DNA of 64,000 nucleotides from UBA3775 sp964584255 (GTDB lineage: Bacteria; Bacillota; Clostridia; Lachnospirales; Lachnospiraceae), in the NCBI GenBank assembly GCA_964584255.1, contig CAZOZM010000001.1, forward strand, positions 1-64,000, read 5' to 3'. Of this stretch, positions 1-8,325 are shown in pieces; position 1 is the stretch's first letter, and every line of letters starts with the position of its first letter. The notes under the pieces were generated by a model. That model made no database searches and was not told the DNA's origin. It saw nothing but the letters and a program-made list of their open reading frames with translations. Made by a program: the position numbers and the translations under genes.

Positions 1-32
1 CATTTTAAATGTATATTTTAAGGAGGAGCCTT

Positions 33-1073
33 ATGATTAAAGCAGGTATAATAGGAGCTACCGGATATGCCGGACAGGAAATAGCACGAATTTTACTGAA
101 TCATCCGGAAGCAGAGGTTGTATGGTATGGTTCGCAGAGCTACATTGACAAAAAATACTCGGATGTATTTCCGAACATGTTCAATTTTGTTGATGAGGTA
201 TGTCTTGGCGATAATATAAATGAACTTGCAGATAAAGCAGACGTAATTTTTACGGCAACCCCACAGGGACTCTGTTCATCTCTGGTTAATGAGGAAATAT
301 TGTCGAAAGTCAAAATTATTGATTTATCTGCGGACTTCAGAATAAAAGATGTAAAAAGGTATGAAGAGTGGTATAAAATCACCCATAAGTCACCCGAATT
401 CATCGAAGAGGCAGTATACGGACTCTGTGAGATTAACAGGGAACAGATAAAAGGAGCCAGACTTTTGGCTAACCCGGGATGCTATCCTACATGTTCAACA
501 CTCAGCATATATCCTCTTATTAAGGAAGGCATCATAAATAAGGATTCCATTATAATCGATGCCAAGAGTGGTACAAGCGGAGCAGGAAGAGGTGCAAAGG
601 TTGCAAATCTTTATTGTGAAGTTAATGAGTCAATTAAGGCATACGGGGTTTCCACTCACCGACATACTCCGGAGATAGAAGACCAGCTTTCCTATGCCTG
701 CGGAGAAAACGTAATGATTAATTTCACACCGCATCTGGTTCCTATGAACAGAGGTATTCTTGTAACAGCTTATGCTGATTTAAAGGGTACATATACATAT
801 GAAGAACTTAAAGCGGTTTATGATAAGTATTACAAGGATGAATATTTTGTAAGAGTGCTTAATGAAAATGTCTGCCCTGAGACAAGATGTGTTGCAGGAA
901 GCAACTTTGTGGATGTCAACTTTAAGATTGATAACAGAACAAACCGCGTTATCATGATGGGAGCAATGGACAATCTTTTTAAGGGTGCGGCAGGTCAGGC
1001 GGTTCAGAATATGAACATCATGTTTGGACTTGATGAGAAGACGGGACTTAACTATGTTCCAATGATTTTATAA
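33..1073 (+). CDS. argC: N-acetyl-gamma-glutamyl-phosphate reductase
   Basis: Reduces N-acetylglutamyl phosphate to the semialdehyde with NADPH, the third step of arginine synthesis, in the cytoplasm. The 346-aa protein has the N-terminal dinucleotide-binding motif GATGYAGQE, the catalytic cysteine in NPGCYPT (about C150) and the downstream STHRHTPEIE segment with the conserved histidines. Length is normal for the family. The ATG at 33 is preferred over one at 9 because AGGAGG at 21-26 sits 6 bases before it and the protein then opens MIKAGIIGATG. It is the first gene of argC-argJ-argB-argD; the promoter lies outside the window. Identification is secure. Confidence 0.97.
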   Translation: MIKAGIIGATGYAGQEIARILLNHPEAEVVWYGSQSYIDKKYSDVFPNMFNFVDEVCLGDNINELADKADVIFTATPQGLCSSLVNEEILSKVKIIDLSADFRIKDVKRYEEWYKITHKSPEFIEEAVYGLCEINREQIKGARLLANPGCYPTCSTLSIYPLIKEGIINKDSIIIDAKSGTSGAGRGAKVANLYCEVNESIKAYGVSTHRHTPEIEDQLSYACGENVMINFTPHLVPMNRGILVTAYADLKGTYTYEELKAVYDKYYKDEYFVRVLNENVCPETRCVAGSNFVDVNFKIDNRTNRVIMMGAMDNLFKGAAGQAVQNMNIMFGLDEKTGLNYVPMIL

Positions 1074-1093
1074 AAACGATTCGGAGGTACAGG

Positions 1094-2326
1094 ATGAGGA
1101 AAATAAAAGGTGGCGTTACCACAGCCAGAGGTTTTAAGGCGGCAGGAGTGTATGTCGGAATAAGAAAAAAGAAGAAGGATGTAGCCCTTGTTTACAGTGA
1201 GGTTCCTTGTGTTGCAGCAGGTACCTTTACGACAAATCGTGTTAAGGCGGCACCGGTTGTATGGTGTCAGTCGATTTTAAAAAACGGCGAATCCAAGAGA
1301 GGTATGATTTTTAACAGCGGTATCGCTAATGCCTGCATGGGTCAGCAGGGTAAAGATGATAACTATGAATTTGTATCGGCTGCTGCGGATGCTCTTTCAT
1401 GTAAACCTGAAGAACTTTTTGTCGGATCTACGGGTATTATCGGGCAGCCATTGCCGATGGACGTAATTAAAGCAGGAGTTCCAAAGATTGTTGATGCCTT
1501 GGGAAGCAGTGAGGAAAACGCACTTGCAGCAGCAGAAGCAATAATGACAACAGATACATATCCTAAGCAGGCAGCAGCTTCTTTTTCCATAGAAGATTTT
1601 GAAATATTTGTGGGCGGAATGTCAAAAGGCTCGGGTATGATTCATCCGAATATGGCAACAATGCTCAGTGTTGTTACAACAGACGTGAATATTGATGAAA
1701 AACTTCTTCAGGAGGCAGTATCAAAGGTTGTAAGTGAGACATTTAATATGATAAGTGTAGACAGGGATACTTCAACCAATGATACATTTGTGGTTTTGGC
1801 AAATGGTCTTGCAGGTAATGAAAAGATTACAAAAAAAGACAAAAACTACGATAATTTCGAAACTGCACTTAAGGTTGTATGTAAATCTCTTGCCAAACAG
1901 ATGGCAGCTGATGGTGAGGGTGCAACCAAACTTATGGAATGTAAGGTGAGAAATGCAAAAACAAAAGAAGATGCCGTTAAGTTAAGTAAATCAGTGATAA
2001 GCTCAAATCTTGTAAAAGCAGCATTCTATGGTTCAGATGCAAACTGGGGAAGAATCATTTGTGCCTTAGGATATTCGGGAGCCGAATTTGATCCTGAAAA
2101 GGTAGATATTCTGATAGAAACGGATAATGGCGAGGAAGAAGAAAAGCTTCAGATCGTTAAAAACGGAATGGCAGTGGATTACTCGGAGGAATATGCTACA
2201 TATCTGTTGTCACAGAAAGAAGTTACGATTAAAATTGATGTAAAAGCGGGATATGAAAAAGCTACTGCGTGGGGCTGTGATCTTACTTATGACTATGTAA
2301 AAATAAATGGAGATTACAGAAGCTAG
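1094..2326 (+). CDS. argJ: Bifunctional glutamate N-acetyltransferase / amino-acid acetyltransferase
   Basis: Transfers acetyl from N-acetylornithine to glutamate, recycling the acetyl group; many homologues also use acetyl-CoA. The 410-aa precursor carries KGSGMIHPNMATML, in which self-cleavage before the threonine (about T189) normally yields alpha and beta chains, with Thr as nucleophile. The segment GSDANWGRI and the C-terminal GCDLTYDYVKINGDYRS are typical of the family. It starts 20 bases after argC behind a GGAGGT site. Having argJ implies the cyclic acetyl pathway, so no argE or separate argA is needed. Whether it is mono- or bifunctional cannot be told from sequence alone. Confidence 0.96.
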   Translation: MRKIKGGVTTARGFKAAGVYVGIRKKKKDVALVYSEVPCVAAGTFTTNRVKAAPVVWCQSILKNGESKRGMIFNSGIANACMGQQGKDDNYEFVSAAADALSCKPEELFVGSTGIIGQPLPMDVIKAGVPKIVDALGSSEENALAAAEAIMTTDTYPKQAAASFSIEDFEIFVGGMSKGSGMIHPNMATMLSVVTTDVNIDEKLLQEAVSKVVSETFNMISVDRDTSTNDTFVVLANGLAGNEKITKKDKNYDNFETALKVVCKSLAKQMAADGEGATKLMECKVRNAKTKEDAVKLSKSVISSNLVKAAFYGSDANWGRIICALGYSGAEFDPEKVDILIETDNGEEEEKLQIVKNGMAVDYSEEYATYLLSQKEVTIKIDVKAGYEKATAWGCDLTYDYVKINGDYRS

Positions 2327-2348
2327 TAAAAACATGTAATGATTGTAT

Positions 2349-2376
2349 CCGTCTGTTGTTTAAATATGACAGGCGG
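2349..2376 (+). other. Short hairpin in the argJ-argB gap
   Basis: CCGTCTGT and ACAGGCGG can pair (8 bp with one G-U) around a 12-base loop in the 128-base gap between argJ and argB. No U-run follows directly, so it is not a standard terminator. It may mark mRNA processing or an internal regulatory point. Function is unknown. Confidence 0.35.
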
Positions 2377-2454
2377 TGATGCTTAAAGGGTAAAAAAGAA
2401 TACAAGTATCCGATGCTTTTTTTGTGTCAGACAGCTCGGAAGTGAGGAGTAAAA

Positions 2455-3336
2455 ATGACAGAACAGCTTAATCAGGTCTATTCAAAGGCAGAAACACTTA
2501 TAGAGGCAATGCCCTATATACAGAAATTTAACAATAAGATTGTAGTAGTTAAGTATGGCGGCAGTGCAATGCTTGATCCGGAATTGAAAATGAACGTTAT
2601 TAAGGATGTGGCGCTTTTAAAGCTTGTCGGAATGCATCCGGTAATTGTTCATGGCGGTGGAAAAGAAATAAGTAAGTGGGTTTCTTTAATGGGACATGAA
2701 GCAGTATTTGTTGAGGGACTGAGAGTAACGGATCCGGATACAATGGAAGTGGCTGAAATGGTTCTCAACAGAGTTAACAAGAGTCTGGTTCAGATGCTTC
2801 AGCAGATTGGAGTTAAAGCCTGCGGTATATCCGGAAAAGACGGTGGTATGCTTTATTGCAAAAAGAAGACCGTTAATGGCAAAGACATTGGATTTGTAGG
2901 TGATATAACGGAAGTTAATACCGATATCATAGATACATTAATAAAGAATGACTATATACCTGTAATTGCTCCTATAGGAATGGATGGCGACATGAATTCC
3001 TATAATATAAATGCTGATGATGCAGCCTGTGCAATTGCTGCAGCTCTGGGAGCTGAAAAACTGGCATTCCTTACTGATATTGAGGGTGTATATAAGGACC
3101 AGAATGATCCGTCCAGTCTTATTACCCAGTTAACCCTTTCGGAGGCTGAAAAACTTATTGAGGACGGATATATCGGAGGAGGAATGCTTCCTAAACTTAA
3201 AAACTGCATCGAATCAGTTAAAAACGGTGTATCAAGAGTTCATATTATTGACGGACGCAGTCCACACTGTCTGCTCCTTGAGTTCTATACAAATAAGGGG
3301 ATGGGAACTGCAATTATTGACGACAGACTTGAATAG
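2455..3336 (+). CDS. argB: Acetylglutamate kinase
   Basis: Phosphorylates N-acetylglutamate with ATP, the second step of arginine synthesis and usually the arginine-feedback point in organisms with argJ. The 293-aa protein has the amino-acid kinase motifs VVKYGGSAM and VIVHGGGKE near the N-terminus, FVEGLRVTD, and the nucleotide-binding end GGGMLPKLKNC. The N-terminal helix before the GGS motif (QVYSKAETLIEAMPYIQKF) resembles the extra helix found in arginine-sensitive hexameric enzymes, so feedback inhibition is plausible but inferred. It starts after GAGGAG and is followed 15 bases later by argD. Confidence 0.96.
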   Translation: MTEQLNQVYSKAETLIEAMPYIQKFNNKIVVVKYGGSAMLDPELKMNVIKDVALLKLVGMHPVIVHGGGKEISKWVSLMGHEAVFVEGLRVTDPDTMEVAEMVLNRVNKSLVQMLQQIGVKACGISGKDGGMLYCKKKTVNGKDIGFVGDITEVNTDIIDTLIKNDYIPVIAPIGMDGDMNSYNINADDAACAIAAALGAEKLAFLTDIEGVYKDQNDPSSLITQLTLSEAEKLIEDGYIGGGMLPKLKNCIESVKNGVSRVHIIDGRSPHCLLLEFYTNKGMGTAIIDDRLE

Positions 3337-3351
3337 CGGAGTGAAAAAAAC

Positions 3352-4545
3352 ATGGAAACCAGGGAAATAATTAATAATGCCGAAAGTGCTCTTATGAAGA
3401 CATACGGCCGATACAAAATAGTTCTGGACAGAGGTGACGGAGTATTTTTGTACGATACTGATGGTAAAAAGTATCTTGATTTTTGCGCGGGAATTGCTGT
3501 ATTTGCTTTGGGATATAATAACAGGGAATACAATGATGCCTTAAAAAATCAGATAGATAAGCTGATACACACTTCAAATTATTACTACAGTGAACCTGCG
3601 ACAACTGCGGCAATGGAGTTGGTTAAATACACGGGTATGGACAGAGTGTTCTTTACAAACAGTGGTACAGAAGCCAATGAGGGTGCCATTAAGCTTGCAA
3701 GAAAGTATTTTTACAATAAAAACGGAAAAGCTGGAAGTGAAATAATTGCCATGAAACACTCATTCCATGGCAGGAGTATCGGCTCTCTTTCCGTAACAGG
3801 AACTGATAAATACAGAGAACCTTTTGAGCCTCTTATGGGTGGAGTAAAGTGGGCTGAGTTCAATAATATCGAAAGTGTTAAAGCATGTCTCAGCGACAAC
3901 ACGGCTGCAATTATTTTGGAAACAATTCAGGGTGAAGGCGGAATTTATAATGCCGAACCTGAGTTTCTTGCAGAAATAAGAAAAATCTGTGATGAGCGTG
4001 ATATAGTAATGATACTTGATGAAGTACAGTGTGGTATGGGACGTACGGGAACAATGTATGCATATGAACAGTATGGCATAAAACCGGATATTGTGACTAC
4101 TGCAAAGGCACTTGGATGCGGTGTTCCGGTCGGTGCATTCTGTGCTGTTGAAAAGGTTGCCGAAGCGTTTGTTCCCGGTGATCATGGAACTACATATGGA
4201 GGAAATCCTCTGGTATGTGCTGCAATTACAAAAGTCTTTGAGCTTTTCAGAAAGAATGATATTCTTGCGAATGTAATAGAAACCGGAGATTATCTCTATG
4301 ATAAACTGGAAGAATTGAAAAATGAATATGATATTATAACGGATCACAGAGGAAGAGGACTCATGCAGGGACTTGAATTCAGTGTACCTGTAAAGGAAAT
4401 TATGGCAGATGTCATTGATTCGGGTCTTATTCTTGCATCTGCCGGAGCCAATACTGTGAGATTTGTTCCTCCGCTCGTGATTACAAAAGAGGATGTTGAT
4501 TCAATGATATCAATTTTCAAAAAAGTTATTGATAAATTCATATAA
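3352..4545 (+). CDS. argD: Acetylornithine aminotransferase
   Basis: PLP-dependent class III aminotransferase that converts N-acetylglutamate semialdehyde to N-acetylornithine using glutamate. In its 397 aa are FFTNSGTEANEGAIKLAR, HSFHGRS, the aspartate of LDEVQCGMGRTG and the Schiff-base lysine in TAKALGCGVP (about K252). Length and order match ArgD. It ends the argCJBD cluster; argF and carbamoyl-phosphate synthase genes are not in the window. Homologues can also act on succinyldiaminopimelate or ornithine, but the operon context favours arginine. Several antisense reading frames overlap it and look like coding shadows. Confidence 0.95.
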   Translation: METREIINNAESALMKTYGRYKIVLDRGDGVFLYDTDGKKYLDFCAGIAVFALGYNNREYNDALKNQIDKLIHTSNYYYSEPATTAAMELVKYTGMDRVFFTNSGTEANEGAIKLARKYFYNKNGKAGSEIIAMKHSFHGRSIGSLSVTGTDKYREPFEPLMGGVKWAEFNNIESVKACLSDNTAAIILETIQGEGGIYNAEPEFLAEIRKICDERDIVMILDEVQCGMGRTGTMYAYEQYGIKPDIVTTAKALGCGVPVGAFCAVEKVAEAFVPGDHGTTYGGNPLVCAAITKVFELFRKNDILANVIETGDYLYDKLEELKNEYDIITDHRGRGLMQGLEFSVPVKEIMADVIDSGLILASAGANTVRFVPPLVITKEDVDSMISIFKKVIDKFI

Positions 4546-4549
4546 GTCC

Positions 4550-4578
4550 TTGTTTTAAAACTTGGTTTGAGTTACAAT
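4550..4578 (+). promoter_or_regulatory. Predicted sigma-A promoter for the comEA operon
   Basis: TTGTTT at 4550-4555, a 17-base spacer and TACAAT at 4573-4578, 43 bases before the comEA start. The -35 overlaps a GTTTTAAAAC palindrome. Predicted by eye. Confidence 0.5.
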
Positions 4579-4620
4579 AAGCTCGGATGCAGGCATGATT
4601 ACAGCAGATGTGGAGGTTAA

Positions 4621-5238
4621 ATGAATCGCAGAACTGTAATTATTGTTATTTTCTTTGTTTTTGGTCTTGGAGTATTGTTTTATGAGCAAAAAAAAGAAGA
4701 AAAAATCGAAGGAAGCTTTATTACCGGTGAGAGTGGTCAGGAAGATAATTCTGATAGCAGGGCTACCGGCCCTGTTTCTCAAACTGATTCGAAAGCTGCC
4801 AACGATATTGTCACTGCTTACATATGTGGAGCAGTATCGAAACCGGGAGTCTACGAACTCGAAGAAGGAGCAAGAGTAGGTGATGCCATTAGTATGGCAG
4901 GAGGATTTACTCTTGAGGCGGATGAAGTGTATCTGAATCTTGCGGAACCTGTTGCGGACGGTTCTAAAATATATGTGCCTACCGTCGAGGAAACGGACGA
5001 AAAAGGTTATTTGCCGATTGACGGTTCGTCGGATGAGTCGTCATCCCCCGTGGTAAATATTAATACGGCAGGGGAAGACATGCTTACATCTTTGCCGGGG
5101 ATAGGTCAGTCCAAGGCAAAGTCAATCGTAGAATACAGAGAAAGTAATGGGAAGTTTCTTTCAATCGAGGATATAAAAAATGTCAGTGGTATCGGGGAAC
5201 GGTTATTCGAGCAAATTAAAGAATTAATTACTGTATAA
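4621..5238 (+). CDS. comEA: ComEA-family DNA-binding competence protein
   Basis: Membrane-anchored receptor that binds incoming double-stranded DNA during natural transformation. The 205-aa protein has one N-terminal transmembrane segment (about residues 5-22), a short variable linker, an SLBB domain (about 62-115, starting VTAYICGAVSKPGVYEL) and a C-terminal double helix-hairpin-helix domain (VNINTAGEDMLTSLPGIGQ, then FLSIEDIKNVSGIGE). Domain order and size match Firmicute ComEA. It starts behind GGAGGT and is followed 10 bases later by a response regulator, not by comEC, which is 3 kb downstream. That split is unusual. Helix-hairpin-helix proteins also occur in repair, but the anchor and SLBB domain favour ComEA. 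Confidence 0.9.
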   Translation: MNRRTVIIVIFFVFGLGVLFYEQKKEEKIEGSFITGESGQEDNSDSRATGPVSQTDSKAANDIVTAYICGAVSKPGVYELEEGARVGDAISMAGGFTLEADEVYLNLAEPVADGSKIYVPTVEETDEKGYLPIDGSSDESSSPVVNINTAGEDMLTSLPGIGQSKAKSIVEYRESNGKFLSIEDIKNVSGIGERLFEQIKELITV

Positions 5239-5248
5239 CGAGGAAAAT

Positions 5249-5941
5249 ATGGCAAAAAGAGTATTAGTAGTTGATGACGAAAAGCTTATTGTAAAAGGAA
5301 TACGCTTCAGCCTTGAACAGGACGGTATGGAAGTGGAGTGTGCGTATGATGGAGAGAGTGCGCTTGAAATGATAAAGGTAAATCAGTATGATATTGTCTT
5401 GCTTGATGTAATGCTTCCTAAAAAGACTGGATTCGAGGTTTGTCAGCAGGTAAGAGAGTTTTCTGATGTACCGATTATAATGCTTACGGCTAAGGGCGAA
5501 GATATTAACAAAATTCTTGGTCTTGAGTATGGTGCAGATGATTATATAACAAAACCTTTTAATATTTTGGAGGTTAAGGCAAGAATCAAAGCCATAATCA
5601 GACGAAACAGCAAGAAGGGTTCGGTTGATAACAAACCGGGTAATGTAATTGAATCTAATGGAATGATGCTTGACAGGGATTCAAGAAGGGTTTTTGTTGA
5701 CGGAAAAGAAATTAATCTTACGGCTAAAGAATTTGATCTTCTTGATTTACTCGCAACTCATCCGGGTAAGGTTTATTCGAGAGATAATCTGATGAATCTT
5801 GTTTGGGGATATGATTTTCCGGGGGATGTAAGAACCGTGGATGTCCATATTAGAAGATTACGTGAAAAGATAGAAGCCAATCCGAGTGAACCTGTTTATG
5901 TTCATACAAAATGGGGAGTAGGATATTACTTTAATGACTAG
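5249..5941 (+). CDS. OmpR/PhoB-type response regulator
   Basis: Two-component transcription factor of 230 aa. The receiver domain (about 1-118) has the acidic pair in VVDDEKL, the phosphoacceptor aspartate in LLDVMLP (about D53), the T of MLTAKGE and the K of ITKPF. The winged-helix DNA-binding domain (about 130-230) carries LTAKEFDLLDLL and ends VHTKWGVGYYF. It overlaps the following histidine kinase by 8 bases, indicating translational coupling. Its regulon is unknown. Placement in the com locus suggests, but does not prove, a link to competence or the cell envelope. Confidence 0.95.
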   Translation: MAKRVLVVDDEKLIVKGIRFSLEQDGMEVECAYDGESALEMIKVNQYDIVLLDVMLPKKTGFEVCQQVREFSDVPIIMLTAKGEDINKILGLEYGADDYITKPFNILEVKARIKAIIRRNSKKGSVDNKPGNVIESNGMMLDRDSRRVFVDGKEINLTAKEFDLLDLLATHPGKVYSRDNLMNLVWGYDFPGDVRTVDVHIRRLREKIEANPSEPVYVHTKWGVGYYFND

Positions 5942-7376
5942 TAAATTATCAGGAAAATTATACAATTTAAAGGTTTTTATAATTTTACTGTTGGTATGTT
6001 CAGGTACTTTTGCGGTATATATTGCATCATCCCTGATTATAAGGGAGTACATGTCATACACGACGGAACTTAAATCAGAAGAAGTGTCCGGATATGCGGC
6101 GAGAATTGCATATCAGATAAAAATAACTGATTATCTCAGTTCAACAAATGATACAATTGATGATGAGCTTGATGTGGCTTCCGAACTTTTTGGGGGCCGC
6201 ATTATTGTTGTTGACTCAGCATTTCGAATCATTTATGACAGTTATGGCCGTGATTTAGGCAAGACTGCCATTATGAGAGAGATTACTGCTGCTTTTAATG
6301 GAGATGACCATGGCAGTTCGGACATAAATAATGGTATTGCAGAATTAACATATACGATAAAAAATGATGAAGACGGAAGTGTTTCCGGATGTATGCTCTT
6401 TATTTATTCCCTTGAAAAAGAAGGTAAACTTTATGAACGTCTTTTGATGTTTTCCAGAAGTATTTTGTATATATCGCTTATAGTTTTGGCGCTTTTGGCA
6501 GTGGTTGCAGTGATTATTATAATCCGACCGCTCAAAGAAGCTAAGAAGGTTCTTACGGAAATCTCAAATGGTAATCTTGATACTGAAATTCAGGTCAGAG
6601 GAGTTTATGAGTTTAAACGTTTCTTCTTTGCCATTAATGAAATGTTAAAAAAGGTAAAAAGAACAGAAGAAATACAGCAGGAATTTGTTTCGAATGTATC
6701 GCATGAGATGAAAACACCAATGGCATCAATGAAAGTTTTGGCGGATTCTCTTCTTATGCAGGATACGGCTGATGTGGCCGTTTATCGTGAGTTTTTAAGG
6801 GACATAAATGAAGAGATTGACCGTGAAAATGGTATAATTACCGACCTGCTTACCCTTGTAAGAATGGATAAAAAAGCCGACAGGCTTAATATTGCCCTCT
6901 GCAGCATGAATAACATTATGGATGTTGTTATAAAGAGGGTAACACCTTTAGCCCAGGCGCGTGAAATTGAAGTGATGTATGAAAGTTACAGGGAGATTTC
7001 GGCCGAGGTTGATGATAAAAAGCTGATTATGGCAATTACGAATTTGAGCGAAAATGCCGTGAAGTATAACAGGGAACATGGTAAAGTAAGAATAACGCTT
7101 AACAGTGATACTCAATATGTTTATGTTACTGTTGAAGATACCGGAGTTGGTGTTCCTGAGGAAGCAATACCACACTTGTTTGACAGATTTTACAGAGTTG
7201 ATAAAGCGAGAGACAGAGAAACCGGTGGTACAGGACTCGGTCTTTCGATAGCAAATGACATTGTAAGAATGCATAATGGAGTAATAAAGGTCCACAGTCA
7301 GGAAAATGTGGGAACAACATTTACTATCAGAATTCCAATTTCCTACCGTAAAAGAAGTAAGAATGGAATTCAGTGA
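5934..7376 (+). CDS. Sensor histidine kinase (HAMP, HisKA, HATPase)
   Basis: Membrane sensor kinase of 480 aa, cognate to the overlapping upstream regulator. Transmembrane helices lie at about 10-32 and 178-200 and enclose an extracellular region of about 145 aa. A HAMP linker (IIIIRPLKEAKKVL) follows, then HisKA with the phosphorylated histidine in VSNVSHEMKTPM (about H257), and HATPase with N-box SENAVKYN, DTGVGVPEE and GGTGLGLSIA. The architecture resembles WalK/PhoR/MtrB-type envelope sensors. The signal is unknown. The downstream GerMN lipoprotein starts within 30 bases of its stop. Confidence 0.95.
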   Translation: MTSKLSGKLYNLKVFIILLLVCSGTFAVYIASSLIIREYMSYTTELKSEEVSGYAARIAYQIKITDYLSSTNDTIDDELDVASELFGGRIIVVDSAFRIIYDSYGRDLGKTAIMREITAAFNGDDHGSSDINNGIAELTYTIKNDEDGSVSGCMLFIYSLEKEGKLYERLLMFSRSILYISLIVLALLAVVAVIIIIRPLKEAKKVLTEISNGNLDTEIQVRGVYEFKRFFFAINEMLKKVKRTEEIQQEFVSNVSHEMKTPMASMKVLADSLLMQDTADVAVYREFLRDINEEIDRENGIITDLLTLVRMDKKADRLNIALCSMNNIMDVVIKRVTPLAQAREIEVMYESYREISAEVDDKKLIMAITNLSENAVKYNREHGKVRITLNSDTQYVYVTVEDTGVGVPEEAIPHLFDRFYRVDKARDRETGGTGLGLSIANDIVRMHNGVIKVHSQENVGTTFTIRIPISYRKRSKNGIQ

Positions 7377-7405
7377 TAAAATATGAGGAAAGGCGGAATT
7401 GTGTA

Positions 7406-8317
7406 ATGAAGAAGTATTTGGTATTGGTTGTTGTGATATGTACGATTGCGCTTTCCTCATGCATAAACCGTAATTCGGATGAAGAAAAGTATACAGATGG
7501 TGACTTCCTTATGGTAGTAGACAAAAATGAAATGTGTCTTGCCAAGGTTCCTTATGATATCAAATCTCAGAGTGATGAGGAAATGATTGATGAATTGTTG
7601 GATGCTCTTGTTGATTATCAAAGTGAAAAATATACTTCACCGATATATAAAAACATTGACCTGAAGTTCTACGAATTCAATGATAATACTATTTCTGTTT
7701 ATTTTGATGAGGGATATTATGAACTTGGAATAACCGATGAAGCTTTGGTGAGAGCAGCGGTTGTCAGTACACTATGCCAGATTTCAGGCGTTGAGGATGT
7801 TCTTTTCTATGTCGGAGAGTCAGAACTTATGGTAAATGGTCGGCTTGTAGGAAGAATGAACAGAGAATCATTTATATATGACATGTCGGTTTCGGAGGCA
7901 AAAGCAACGGTTACACTTTATTTTCCCGATGTTTATGGCGAAAAGCTTCATAAGGTTGTGAGGGAAGTGTCTTACGACAGTATGTATACGGATGAGCAGA
8001 TTGTAATTGAGGAACTTATAAAGGGTACGGACAATGAAGAATTGTCAGGCTCTGTTCCGAAAGGAACGAAACTTATTAATATAGTAACTAAAAACATGAT
8101 TTGTTATGTAAATTTCAACAGCAGCTTTACCAATGGTATAGACAGTATACCGGATTCGATGATTGTTTACTCGGTTGTAAATTCTCTGTCTGAGCTGCCG
8201 GGGGTAAGCAGCATTGTTATTTCGGTTGATGGTGTTAAGCTGGACAGTTACAGAACAATGAATTGCATTGATCCGCTTGTTTCAAATTATGATATAGTTG
8301 CAGAGGATCAGAAATAG
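7406..8317 (+). CDS. GerMN-domain lipoprotein
   Basis: Predicted exported lipoprotein of 303 aa. The N-terminus MKKYLVLVVVICTIALSSC is a signal peptide ending in a lipobox with cysteine at about residue 19. Two GerMN-like repeats follow (about 40-150 and 165-295; the second begins TVTLYFPDVYGEKL). GerMN domains occur in spore germination GerM and in actinobacterial LpqB, which modulates the MtrB sensor kinase. I chose ATG 7406 over 7373 because it gives a clean signal peptide and has GGCGG upstream. It sits directly behind a response regulator/kinase pair, so a role tuning that kinase is an attractive inference. A spore or envelope role is the alternative. Confidence 0.8.
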   Translation: MKKYLVLVVVICTIALSSCINRNSDEEKYTDGDFLMVVDKNEMCLAKVPYDIKSQSDEEMIDELLDALVDYQSEKYTSPIYKNIDLKFYEFNDNTISVYFDEGYYELGITDEALVRAAVVSTLCQISGVEDVLFYVGESELMVNGRLVGRMNRESFIYDMSVSEAKATVTLYFPDVYGEKLHKVVREVSYDSMYTDEQIVIEELIKGTDNEELSGSVPKGTKLINIVTKNMICYVNFNSSFTNGIDSIPDSMIVYSVVNSLSELPGVSSIVISVDGVKLDSYRTMNCIDPLVSNYDIVAEDQK

Positions 8318-8325
8318 GAGGGGTT

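Noticed and set aside
3760..4347. A 195-codon open frame antisense to argD
   Set aside because: It lies wholly inside a strongly conserved gene, has no ribosome site, and its translation is low-complexity with many Cys, His and Ile, as expected for the complement of real codons.
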